Origin: DATGMS01 sp035303945
Lineage (GTDB): Bacteria; Bacteroidota; Bacteroidia; Cytophagales; Cyclobacteriaceae
NCBI GenBank assembly: GCA_035303945.1
Contig: DATGQZ010000043.1
Location: 62,001-126,000 of the forward strand
Length of the DNA stretch: 64,000 nt
Direction: 5' to 3'
Shown here piece by piece: positions 23,444-32,389 of this stretch. Position numbers and translations under genes: made by a program. Every line of letters starts with the position of its first letter. The stretch's first letter is position 1. The notes beneath the pieces are model-generated. The model had not been told where the DNA came from. It was given only the letters and a program-made list of their open reading frames with translations, and made no database searches.

Positions 23444-25691
23444 TGCCTTTATCATTAAATATTACAAAAAACGTGCTTCCCACATCCGGTATACTCTCCA
23501 CCCAAATTTTCCCCTTCATGGCCTCTACTTGGGTTTTGGTGATGAATAACCCAAACCCTTTGGCATCTGGATGGCGGTGAAACACTTTTCTAATTTTGAA
23601 AATGTTATTTTGATGCCGCTTTAGATCAATTCCCAATCCGTTGTCCTGCACAGACAGCAATATCTTGTTGTCTGAAATCGGTTCTGCTTTAATTTTAATT
23701 GTTAACCTCCGATCTGGGGATCTATATTTTATGGCATTACTGATCAAGTTTTGAAGCACACTATACCAGTATTTTGTAGGATAATAAATGGTAGGGGCCT
23801 GAGAAAAGTCTGTTTCTATAATAGCCTCTGATTGGATAATTTGCCCTTCAAAACCTGCAATGATCTTTTCAAAACTTTCTTTGATATCAATCTTGTCTGA
23901 TTTTATTTCACTGTCCTGCCTAATTTGTATGGACTCCACAAGTTCTTCAAAGGTTTCATTTAATCCATCAATGACGGGCTTTAACTTTTCAATGTATACC
24001 CTCCTCTCCTCTTCGTCTGAACTTTCTTCAATAAACCCAATCAGCATGGACATATTTACCAATGGCGATCTTAGGTTGTGTGAAACTATATTGCAAAAAT
24101 CAAGCAATTGCCGGTTCTGAAAAGTCAATATTTCTAAGTTTTTTTCTATGCTTTCTTCTGCTGCTTTTTTTGCCGAAATATCCAATGCTAAAACATCCCA
24201 GGTATAGCTTTCAGGACCTGTGATTTTTGGTGTTCCTATCATGGAAATCCATTTCATTCGCCCATCAGGCATTGCAATTCTAAACTCATGGTTCCACTGT
24301 TCGACGTTCTTTTTGGCCCTTATGAATGACCTGAACACTCCTCTCACGTCCGCATGATGAATTTTGCTCCAAATGGCATCTATATTTAGACCAATATCTT
24401 CCTTGGAAATTTCAAAAAGCGACTCCGCACCTTTGCTGATGTATTGCACTTTTGACAGCTTACCCTGACGCTCGACATACCGCATCACCAAACCGGGAAT
24501 ATTATCAGCAATCTTACTTAATATCTCCCTACTTTCTGCAAGCGCAGCCTCCCGCTCTCTTTCCTCGGTGACGTCCTTTAAGATGCCTATGACGTGCTGC
24601 CTTTGACCGTCCTGCATGAATTTCATGGTGCTCGAACTTTGAAAAATACGGATAGCTCCATCCTTTCTTATCATCCGGAATTCCAAAGTTTCAGACTTTT
24701 TGTTGATCAGCATTTTTTGAAATGCATCCATCAATACCTTCCTATCCCCAGGATGAACCCACTCGAGCACATTGTAAGATTTCTTCCTTAAAATCTCCGG
24801 ATCATGTCCTAATAACCGCAAGGTATTGGAAGAGAAAACAACCTCCCTTGTTTCAATATCCCAATCCCAACTACCAATATTGGCAATTTCCTCCCCTATG
24901 GCAAACAACTCGTTATGCCGTACTATTTCCAGGGCTGCCTTCTTGCTTTCGGTGTCATCTAAAACAACCATGACAAATCCGGTTACGGCACCAGCACTGT
25001 CAAGGACAGGTCTGTATATAATATGGTAATAATGGTTATGAGAAAAGATATCTTGGCTTAAAGTCTCACCTGCTAAAATTTGCGGCAGGTTGCGCTCTAC
25101 GAAGTCACTGGTTTGGCGGCTGACCACCTCTCTCAATGGCTTTCCTATAACGTCGGCAGGGCCAAAATTCACCACTTCATATCCCAATCCAGCCGAGAAA
25201 AGTACCTTTAAGTTAAGGTCGATCAAGCTTATGGAGCCGTTCGGAAAGTTATCCGCTACCAACTGAAACAGTTGTTCGCTCTCGACCCTCCTTTCTTCAG
25301 CAAATTTCTGTTCCGTGATGTCCAATCTGAAAGAAAGGTATTGGTACGGCTTCTTGTTGGCATCCAGCAACGGCACAATAGTAGTCTGTACCCAATAATA
25401 ACTCCCGTCTTTGGCCTTGTTTTTAATCTCGCCCATCCATATATCCCCTCTCTTTATGGTTCCCCATAAATCTTTATAAAACTCTCGGGAATGATATCCG
25501 GATTTAAGGATATTATGGTTTTTTCCAATTAGCTCATCTCTGGAAAATTTCGATATCTCACAAAATTTGTCATTAACATAGGTTATGCTTCCTTGAAGAT
25601 CTGTAATGGCCACAATGGCAGTCTTATCCAAGGCCTCTTGATATGCGTCATGTAAATTTTTGGACTGTACAATTTCCTGATCTTTGTCCAT
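23430..25691 (-). CDS. Multi-PAS sensor histidine kinase
   Basis: The 753-residue protein has no obvious membrane segment. Four PAS/PAC units follow each other at roughly 15-130, 135-255, 260-385 and 390-510 (for example VAITDLQGSITYVNDKFCEI, HPGDRKVLMDAFQKML and HHADVRGVFRSFIRAK). A HisKA-type H-box FCNIVSHNLRSPLVNM supplies the phospho-His, and the ATPase domain has NLISNAIKYRSP (N-box), QDNGLGIDL (G1) and KGFGLFITKTQVEAM (G2). It probably senses a cytoplasmic redox, light or small-molecule cue and signals to the overlapping receiver protein. It is directly upstream in position of the CE15/GH76 locus, but nothing in the sequence proves control of it. Confidence 0.93.
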   Translation of the reverse strand: MDKDQEIVQSKNLHDAYQEALDKTAIVAITDLQGSITYVNDKFCEISKFSRDELIGKNHNILKSGYHSREFYKDLWGTIKRGDIWMGEIKNKAKDGSYYWVQTTIVPLLDANKKPYQYLSFRLDITEQKFAEERRVESEQLFQLVADNFPNGSISLIDLNLKVLFSAGLGYEVVNFGPADVIGKPLREVVSRQTSDFVERNLPQILAGETLSQDIFSHNHYYHIIYRPVLDSAGAVTGFVMVVLDDTESKKAALEIVRHNELFAIGEEIANIGSWDWDIETREVVFSSNTLRLLGHDPEILRKKSYNVLEWVHPGDRKVLMDAFQKMLINKKSETLEFRMIRKDGAIRIFQSSSTMKFMQDGQRQHVIGILKDVTEEREREAALAESREILSKIADNIPGLVMRYVERQGKLSKVQYISKGAESLFEISKEDIGLNIDAIWSKIHHADVRGVFRSFIRAKKNVEQWNHEFRIAMPDGRMKWISMIGTPKITGPESYTWDVLALDISAKKAAEESIEKNLEILTFQNRQLLDFCNIVSHNLRSPLVNMSMLIGFIEESSDEEERRVYIEKLKPVIDGLNETFEELVESIQIRQDSEIKSDKIDIKESFEKIIAGFEGQIIQSEAIIETDFSQAPTIYYPTKYWYSVLQNLISNAIKYRSPDRRLTIKIKAEPISDNKILLSVQDNGLGIDLKRHQNNIFKIRKVFHRHPDAKGFGLFITKTQVEAMKGKIWVESIPDVGSTFFVIFNDKGNESY

Positions 25692-25808
25692 GCTTCTTCA
25701 GCGGAATTAATTTTAAAGCTCTACTTTGGCTGCCTTTACTCGTGTTTGTGCAATAACACTTATACGATTTAAGCCAAGGGAGATTACGATCACCTGTTAC
25801 TTCAATTG

Positions 25809-27101
25809 CTATTTTTTAGTCCATACATGATCCGCAAAATCCATATATTTTTCCCAATCATAAGCTGTAATGTCATGCTTTCCAGTCCTAATGTGGTATC
25901 CCATGTTTCCCTTTACCAAAGGAGAATCAACTAAAGGCATCTGCGCGACTCCATCTTCGCCAAATAGACGGTAAACTTCCCCAGCATGATGAAGGGAGAT
26001 AAACTCCCCTTTGGGATCTGCCCACAGGTCTTCCTCTGCGCTGGCTACATAAATTGGCCTTGGCGCAATCAATGCTAGAAGCATATGCTGATCAACAGGC
26101 AGACTGTCTTCCCGACCGTTATAGGCATGAAAGTTACCGCAAAACCAATGCGGAAAGGCGGTGTTGATAACCTCTATAGTTTCTCCTATCCTTCGGCGCG
26201 ACAAGGCTGCACCACCACATCCGGAGTTGTTGGAAATTACCATAGCAAATCTAGAATCCTGAGCACCTGCCCAAAGTGCAGCTTTACCTAATCTAGAATG
26301 TCCTAAAACAGCAACTTTATCAGAATCGATCAAGGGGTCAATTTCTAGATAATCCATAACCCTGCTCAACCCCCAGGCCCACGCTCCTATGGTTCCCCAT
26401 TCATCTGCCTGTGGACGACTCTGCCCATCTTTGTAAAACAAGGGCTGTATGCCATTATTAAAGCCATCATCATAGTCAGGATCCAAATCTCCACTATAGA
26501 CCGTGGCCACTCCATAGCCCCTTTTTATAATGTTTTCAAGCGGCCACCGCTTCGCACTCACTCCTCTGGAAGCCTCAGTAGCTTGGTTGTTTTTGATTGA
26601 AAACTCTTCTGAATCCCTTACCCAATTCGTCGTGACACTGATGGAAGGATCCGCATGCACAGTATGATTGCCGTAGAAATTAAGTCCTACAAAAACCGGA
26701 ATTTTCCCCTTTGCTTGTTTCGGTACAAAAAGGAGGACTTCCATTTTGCGCTCTCCCTTGTCCGTGCGAAAAGTTGCGACTATCTCTTTTTTTATGGCCA
26801 ACCCGTTTAAAGCATTTTCATTGACATCGCGCACGGAAAAATCCACCTGTACCGGCTTAGAAGGGGTTTTGCCATACACATAGTTTTCGAAATCCTCCAA
26901 AATCTCTTTTCTTCGCAGTTTTTCCCATTCTTTTTTGGTTGTAACCTGTTGACCTGCACGCGTAGTCAGCAATTCCGGGAGTGTGTAAGAAGGAATTTTA
27001 TGCTCATCATAATTTACTGCTTGCTGTGACAGGACCTCGTGCTGACCTACCCAAATGCAGATCACGAACAACAGGAGAATTCTTTTCATAAAACGGGTCA
27101 T
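25809..27101 (-). CDS. CE15-type glucuronoyl esterase
   Basis: The 430-residue secreted alpha/beta hydrolase has a signal peptide (ILLLFVICIWVGQHEVLSQ). The nucleophile Ser269 sits in VLGHSRLGKAALWAGAQD, a variant of the CE15 GCSRxGKG motif. The SGCGGAALSRRR segment follows it, a carboxylate near EEDLWADPKGE (357-365) and His403 in NMGYHIRTGKHD complete a plausible triad. CE15 enzymes cleave ester bonds between glucuronic acid carboxylates and alcohols, for example in lignin-carbohydrate complexes. It is the last gene of the polysaccharide locus, about 145 bases after the GDSL gene. Other alpha/beta esterases are less likely given the spacing of motifs. Confidence 0.88.
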   Translation of the reverse strand: MTRFMKRILLLFVICIWVGQHEVLSQQAVNYDEHKIPSYTLPELLTTRAGQQVTTKKEWEKLRRKEILEDFENYVYGKTPSKPVQVDFSVRDVNENALNGLAIKKEIVATFRTDKGERKMEVLLFVPKQAKGKIPVFVGLNFYGNHTVHADPSISVTTNWVRDSEEFSIKNNQATEASRGVSAKRWPLENIIKRGYGVATVYSGDLDPDYDDGFNNGIQPLFYKDGQSRPQADEWGTIGAWAWGLSRVMDYLEIDPLIDSDKVAVLGHSRLGKAALWAGAQDSRFAMVISNNSGCGGAALSRRRIGETIEVINTAFPHWFCGNFHAYNGREDSLPVDQHMLLALIAPRPIYVASAEEDLWADPKGEFISLHHAGEVYRLFGEDGVAQMPLVDSPLVKGNMGYHIRTGKHDITAYDWEKYMDFADHVWTKK

Positions 27102-27246
27102 CAGAAATTTACTGTGTGGAAAACGGATTCAATATACTAAAACATAGCAATATTAATGGTGATAGGAGGTATAACACCAATTAAAAACTTTACAGTGAGC
27201 GACTGTCTCAAAACACTATTTTGTCAAAGCCATTGATACTATCGTG

Positions 27247-28362
27247 TCAGCGAGTAGCGGAGAGCGACCGTTCAATAAGGGGTTGATAAACCTGTGCCTG
27301 TCTCCAAAACCCCAAATCTGTTGGATGGGTACCATCAACCGTACCTTCACCATCCACGCCGAGTTGACCTTCCCCGATTTGATAATATAAATTTCGGAAT
27401 CCTTCTTTAAGCAGATTTTCGTAAGCCGTCTGTAATGCTATCCTACTTTTTATGTTCCTTTGGTTCCTGCTTTCAACAAAAAAGGCATCATCGTAGGTTA
27501 CACCCTCCGCAATAATTATGGGAGTAGATGGACGTTTCTCTCTAAGAATCCGGATAAAGGGCTCGACCCGCTCCGCTACTTCATCTTCCGTAAGGTTGGG
27601 CAGACAATCAATAAAAAAAAGAGCTGGATCTAATTCCGCAAGCAAATGGGCCATCTCTGGCTCCATTCTTCCGCTGCCGGAGAAACCAAGATTTATCATT
27701 TCCTTACCCAAGCTTCTCCCCAAAATGGCGGTAGTGGACATTCCAGCCCGAGAAGCGCATCCACCTTGTGTAATGGAGGTTCCATAAAAAACAATTGGTT
27801 TTTGACCGTCATCCCCTACATCATCAAGCATCGCTTCCTCAGGAATGCCTATGAAAAGGTTTGCGATACCGTTATAAAGGGGCAAATACAACAGATACTC
27901 TCTCTCAATAGGCTCTACCTCGGTAAAGAACGTAGCTTCATTTTCTGGAAAATTTTTAGGCTGCCCGACAGCGAGCCAATGCCAGTTCCCATTACCCGTT
28001 TTTACATAAAGATCAACCCCACTCACGCCGGTAGCGGCAAAGTGAGGCATAGCCAAATGTTCAGAAGTCAATGCCCATTTTATCTTTAAGGCAGAGGTAT
28101 TCGATTTAAAGTGCAGGTACATACCCGATGTATGTTCGCTTAAACGCCAAACAGATGGCGTAACCTTACCCTCTGCCCTTGCTGGTAAGCGCCGAAAAAA
28201 ATCTGCCTCCTGAGCCCAGCCCCTTCCTTTAACATGGAGATTTTGGATATTTATCCAATTGAAGTCATCCCTTTTATCCTGTCCGTTGGCAGCAAAAGGG
28301 ACGCAAAGGCATAATGCTATCAATAGGACGATGCCTCTTCTAAAGAAGGTAAGGTACAACAT
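27247..28362 (-). CDS. SGNH/GDSL esterase with N-terminal GxDLY domain
   Basis: The ATG at 28362 gives a signal peptide (LYLTFFRRGIVLLIALCLC); an upstream TTG at 28389 is unlikely. Residues 40-180 form a beta-sandwich domain with GVDLYVKTGNGNWHWLAV (the GxDLY motif of PF14607). The catalytic domain starts PIVFYGTSITQGGCASR with the nucleophile Ser about 196, Asn/Gly oxyanion residues in NLGFSGSGR, and DGTHPTDLGF with the His of the catalytic pair. Such proteins are carbohydrate or lipid-type esterases in polysaccharide loci, and this one probably removes acetyl or similar groups. It follows the 2-hydroxyacid dehydrogenase gene by about 90 bases. Confidence 0.88.
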   Translation of the reverse strand: MLYLTFFRRGIVLLIALCLCVPFAANGQDKRDDFNWINIQNLHVKGRGWAQEADFFRRLPARAEGKVTPSVWRLSEHTSGMYLHFKSNTSALKIKWALTSEHLAMPHFAATGVSGVDLYVKTGNGNWHWLAVGQPKNFPENEATFFTEVEPIEREYLLYLPLYNGIANLFIGIPEEAMLDDVGDDGQKPIVFYGTSITQGGCASRAGMSTTAILGRSLGKEMINLGFSGSGRMEPEMAHLLAELDPALFFIDCLPNLTEDEVAERVEPFIRILREKRPSTPIIIAEGVTYDDAFFVESRNQRNIKSRIALQTAYENLLKEGFRNLYYQIGEGQLGVDGEGTVDGTHPTDLGFWRQAQVYQPLIERSLSATR

Positions 28363-28452
28363 GGGTTTATTGCAAATAGTGTATGCCAATATACTACACC
28401 AAGCTGAAAAGAAGGGAAGATAAGCCCAAAAAATTCATTCTTCTACTTCCGT

Positions 28453-29418
28453 TTAAGGTTTAACCAAATTTGGGATTTCCCTTCCCTCCCAGGCTGCTAA
28501 TATATTATCAATGGCTATCATGCCCATCTTTGTGCGTGTAGCAACGGAAGCACTTCCCAAATGCGGCAGCAGCACAACGTTATTCATCGTCAACAATTCC
28601 TTTTCCACCTTCGGCTCATGTTCAAAGACATCCAGACCAGCTCCCCATATTTTATCTTCAGCTAGTGCATTGACAAGCGCTTTTTCATCGACTATAGCAC
28701 CTCTAGCTGTATTGATCAAGACGGCCTCAGATTTCATCAGCTCCAGTTCATGGGCGCCAATTAGATGATGGGTTTCCGCTGTGTAAGCGAGATGAAGGGA
28801 TACAAAATCAGATACTGATAATATGTCTGATAAAGGCATGTATTGCCAGCCCTCCTTTTGTTCCTCCTCTTCGGACAATCGTGTCCGGTTCCAATATTTA
28901 ACATCCATTTCAAATCCTTTTGCACGTTTGGCCACTGCTTTACCGATCCTGCCCATCCCCACAATACCTAATGTAGCACCGTGAACGTCCGGACCTAAAA
29001 ACTGGAGCGGTCCCCACCCCTCCCACTTGCCCGTTCTAAGGAAAGCATCTGCTTCCACCAAGCGCCTGGACACGGCCATCATTAAGCCAAAGGCAAGGTC
29101 AGCTGAAGTTTCTGTCAACACGCCAGGAGTATTGCTGACAGGGATTCCCAATTCCGCTGCAGCGTAAACGTCTATATTGTTATATCCCACCGCGTAATTG
29201 GCTACGATTTTCAGATCAGGATTAGCGGACAGTACCTCCCTGTCGATCTGGTCAGTCAACAAACATAACAAGGCATCTTTATCTTTTACTCCAGCGATAA
29301 TTTCCTCCTTAGTGAGAGCCCGATCATACGGATGATTACTGAGATTGGATACCTCCCTTAGTCGCGCCATCACCTCCGCTGGAAGCTGTCTGGTCAAAAA
29401 CACTTTCGGCTTGTTCAT
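28453..29418 (-). CDS. D-2-hydroxyacid dehydrogenase (glyoxylate/hydroxypyruvate reductase type)
   Basis: The 321-residue cytoplasmic enzyme has the NAD-binding TLGIVGMGRIGKAVAKRA motif and the three catalytic positions of the family: Arg in INTARGAIVDEKAL, Glu in GLDVFEHEPKVE and His in LLPHLGSAS. GyaR-type enzymes reduce glyoxylate or hydroxypyruvate or act on 2-keto-gluconate. In this locus it could process a sugar-acid breakdown product, but this is inference. It sits between GH76 and GDSL genes in the same direction, with a 33-base gap to GH76. Confidence 0.9.
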   Translation of the reverse strand: MNKPKVFLTRQLPAEVMARLREVSNLSNHPYDRALTKEEIIAGVKDKDALLCLLTDQIDREVLSANPDLKIVANYAVGYNNIDVYAAAELGIPVSNTPGVLTETSADLAFGLMMAVSRRLVEADAFLRTGKWEGWGPLQFLGPDVHGATLGIVGMGRIGKAVAKRAKGFEMDVKYWNRTRLSEEEEQKEGWQYMPLSDILSVSDFVSLHLAYTAETHHLIGAHELELMKSEAVLINTARGAIVDEKALVNALAEDKIWGAGLDVFEHEPKVEKELLTMNNVVLLPHLGSASVATRTKMGMIAIDNILAAWEGREIPNLVKP

Positions 29419-29451
29419 CTTGTTGTATATTGTTTATGCATCTGTTTTCCC

Positions 29452-30576
29452 TTACTTTGCGGACAGTGGTGGACATACCTGCATGATCCCTACCGCACTG
29501 CTTGCTTCAAAAGATTGTACTATACCCGTTGGACAAGGAACACGGTAATCCCTAAAGGTGATATTTCTGGTTTTGTCGCGGTTGTGCCAAGCCAAATTTG
29601 CATTTTTTCTTAGCCAAGCCTCATATTGCTTTTGCCCTCCCTCCTGAACCAACTGCATGAGATACCTCCCGAAAATAGCCTTCAATACACCTTGCTCATT
29701 CCAATCCCCTTCGGCTGGCAATATCCCGTCTTTATCAGACATTACGTTTTTGGTATAGTCAGCGGCTGCAATGGCATCTGAGAGGTAAGCATCATCCCCT
29801 GTAGTATTATATAGCGCTACAGCAGCACCTATTAGTGTCCCTTGGTTATAGGTATAATCGTCAAAGCCGATCCGGTTCCCAATTCGATTGTCTGCCACAC
29901 GCCCCGTAGAAGCTTGATAAAGGTTCTCACGCGACCAGCTATAAATTTCTTTGGCTTTATGCAGGTATGCCTCATTTTCAGTGATATTGTACAGCTTCAT
30001 CGCGGCTATTACTGTTGGATAATTGATGCAGGAGTTTTTACCTGAATGTTTAAAGTCCCAAAACATCCCACCTTCCTTAGGGTCATAGGAACCTTGCCAA
30101 ACATGATCAAAGCCGGCAACAGCATGTTGTAAAAATTCTTCATTCCCGGTGATTTCATATCCTCTTGCAAGCGATATAACCCACCACATGATGTCGTCGT
30201 AAATAAACCACTCAACCGTATTTGTATAATTGAATCCATCATATCGCCTGTAAGCACCCTGATAGAGCTCATCGATCATTTCCCTATAATCAGAACGGTT
30301 CGTTCTGAGGTAGCTGTCCATGATGATGTCCCAAAATATTGCCTGTGTCCAAATAGAACCTAGGCCTTCCCTCGCGGATGTACTGTGATAAAGGTTCAGC
30401 TCTTTGTCATAAAAGGTCTTGTTGAAAGCTTCAAAAGCAAGAGTAGCGTCCTCCTCTGTATAAGAAATTATTGATGTTGCCGAGTCCTGTTGTCGCTGCC
30501 ATGTATGTTGTGGAAAAGAAAAAACTAAGATTAGGGTTAAGCTAAAAATGGTAAAGATTGTCAATTTACTGGTCAT
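29452..30576 (-). CDS. GH76 family glycoside hydrolase (alpha-1,6-mannanase-like)
   Basis: The 374-residue secreted protein has a signal peptide (LTIFTIFSLTLILVFSF) and an (alpha/alpha)6 barrel. The GH76 catalytic pair is visible as Asp127-Asp128 in FIYDDIMWW, with NYTNTVEW just before. YNQGTLIGAAVALYN near 265 is also typical. GH76 enzymes cut alpha-1,6-mannan backbones by retention; other backbones are possible in this family. No lipobox is seen, so it is periplasmic or secreted. It lies between the BNR-fold gene and the dehydrogenase gene. Confidence 0.9.
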   Translation of the reverse strand: MTSKLTIFTIFSLTLILVFSFPQHTWQRQQDSATSIISYTEEDATLAFEAFNKTFYDKELNLYHSTSAREGLGSIWTQAIFWDIIMDSYLRTNRSDYREMIDELYQGAYRRYDGFNYTNTVEWFIYDDIMWWVISLARGYEITGNEEFLQHAVAGFDHVWQGSYDPKEGGMFWDFKHSGKNSCINYPTVIAAMKLYNITENEAYLHKAKEIYSWSRENLYQASTGRVADNRIGNRIGFDDYTYNQGTLIGAAVALYNTTGDDAYLSDAIAAADYTKNVMSDKDGILPAEGDWNEQGVLKAIFGRYLMQLVQEGGQKQYEAWLRKNANLAWHNRDKTRNITFRDYRVPCPTGIVQSFEASSAVGIMQVCPPLSAK

Positions 30577-30718
30577 TGTTAAATGTTTTAAATTACTTGT
30601 GGGGTAAATAAGGAGAATTTTTTATTATACACAAATAATTCAACACGAGATGCCGCTAAGTAGGGAGATTAAATGCCCAACCATTTAAGTTGAGGATTTT
30701 GTGGCGTCAATAGCACAT

Positions 30719-32125
30719 CTATTTTACCCTTTTGGGCTTCATTTCTTCCTTGTCCATTTGATAAGGTAAACGCCACACCCGCCCTTTGCTATCACCAAAG
30801 TACAAATGTGATTCGCTGAGTTTATCAGGATTGCCATCGGCCCAGAAGTAAAAGAACGGATCCTTTCCTCCTATGACTCTTCTGACATAGTTGTGGTTGC
30901 GATCGCTATCTTTGGTCAGCTGCTTCGCCATCTTCCAAGATTGCCCCCTGTCAGTACTTCTCCACATGGCAACCTCTCCACCAGCACCCCATTTTTGTGG
31001 ACTGTCTGTAGAAGGTCCTACCACCAACCATTCGTCGTCAGAAACAAAAAGGCTGCCTGTATCATAATTTTGGTCAGACGTTGTAATTTTGTGGTGCTCC
31101 CATGCTGATCCATTATAATATGCCACAAACCATTCCCGAGCACCGTTTTTAGGTCCAGGTTCGTGTCCGGGACCTGCAAGGTAAAGGGCAATAGGATTTC
31201 CCTTTTCGTCAAAATTCACATCTTTAATATAGACATTCTGGCCATAGCTAAAAAATTCTTTGACCAATGCAGGAGTATGAATATCTGTGACAGGAATATC
31301 TATTTTCTTTCCGTCCACAGTCGTCCAAGTCTTTCCGAAGTCCGTCGTTTGTAAGTAATAAATGTTTGTCCTTAAATCCACATTCCCGTTAGGATGCCAG
31401 TTAAAAAAGAAAACAACTTTGTTTCCGTATTGGCCGCTGATCTGGTAATGGCCCCCATTTTTATCTTCGTCACGCCTCATTCCTACCAGCTTTTGATCCT
31501 CCGTCCACGCGATCCCGTCGGGACTGGTTTCAAAATAAAGCTCTCTCACCCCTGTATATTTCGTAAACAAATGCAAGAAGCCTTGTCTGGGAATATATTT
31601 TGGTTGAGGATAAGTCATTTCCTCCTCTGTAATCTGCTCAAAGCTGTCAATACTATAGGGATTAGCACTCCTATATTTAAATCCTGGACGGCTTCTCCCC
31701 CTACCACTGACAAACACCCAGATGTAACCTTCTTGATCGATAGCCAAACTTGGATTGTCATGGGGATCATCTACTCCCTGTTTGTCATACACTACGGTGG
31801 GTTTGCCAACGGTTTTCCTGCCATGATCATAACTGCCGATCATGCATAACAGGTAACGATCTTCGGGTCCCGTAGTCCCTCCGTACACAAAGAAGGTCTT
31901 GTTGACCTCCGGCGCATAAATCGACAGCGGGATATGCTTGGCAGTATAGGTTCCTAAGCCGCCTGAATATTTGTCTCCATATTCGGAAAATTGTCCCAGT
32001 GTAAACCAAATGCCTTTATAGCCATCCATCTTTTGGTTATTGCGGGAAATTAAATCCTGCCCAATAATTGTGTTGTGAACAACAGAAAGCATGAGTAACG
32101 CCCATACCAAAATGAAACTGCGCAT
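30719..32125 (-). CDS. Secreted BNR repeat (six-bladed propeller-type) protein
   Basis: The 468-residue protein has a signal peptide (MRSFILVWALLMLSVVHN) and repeated propeller strands, including Asp-box-like SPDGIAWTEDQ, TTDFGKTWTTVDG and STDRGQSWKMAKQ. The domain from KGIWFTLGQFSEYGDKYSGGLG onwards matches the BNR_4 family of polysaccharide loci. Members may be lyases, sialidase-like hydrolases or sugar-binding proteins; the catalytic residues cannot be assigned from sequence alone. It is the first gene after the SusC/D terminator at 32352-32385. Confidence 0.82.
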   Translation of the reverse strand: MRSFILVWALLMLSVVHNTIIGQDLISRNNQKMDGYKGIWFTLGQFSEYGDKYSGGLGTYTAKHIPLSIYAPEVNKTFFVYGGTTGPEDRYLLCMIGSYDHGRKTVGKPTVVYDKQGVDDPHDNPSLAIDQEGYIWVFVSGRGRSRPGFKYRSANPYSIDSFEQITEEEMTYPQPKYIPRQGFLHLFTKYTGVRELYFETSPDGIAWTEDQKLVGMRRDEDKNGGHYQISGQYGNKVVFFFNWHPNGNVDLRTNIYYLQTTDFGKTWTTVDGKKIDIPVTDIHTPALVKEFFSYGQNVYIKDVNFDEKGNPIALYLAGPGHEPGPKNGAREWFVAYYNGSAWEHHKITTSDQNYDTGSLFVSDDEWLVVGPSTDSPQKWGAGGEVAMWRSTDRGQSWKMAKQLTKDSDRNHNYVRRVIGGKDPFFYFWADGNPDKLSESHLYFGDSKGRVWRLPYQMDKEEMKPKRVK

Positions 32126-32351
32126 ATTATAATGTTATAATAATGGGTGGAATAGAAGAAGAAAACTACAATTTGTTTTATCTTACATTCTTCATCTGAA
32201 GGTTTTTTTGACGTAACGTCGCTCACTCACCGTCTCCATGTAGCGTAATCAATTGATTTGGACAAGGTACAATATCTTGGCAACAATTTATGGCACCTGA
32301 GTGTTTTCAGAAGCCATTAACCAATGAGTAAAATATCGCTGAGAACAATAC

Positions 32352-32385
32352 AAAGGTGCAAGAAGCCTAAGCCTCTCGCACCTTT
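32352..32385 (-). terminator. Terminator-like hairpin after the second susD
   Basis: AAAGGTGC at 32352-32359 pairs with GCACCTTT at 32378-32385, with further partial pairing inside the loop. It lies a few bases after the susD stop codon and would end or attenuate the SusC/D transcript before the BNR gene. Confidence 0.55.
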
Positions 32386-32389
32386 CCAC

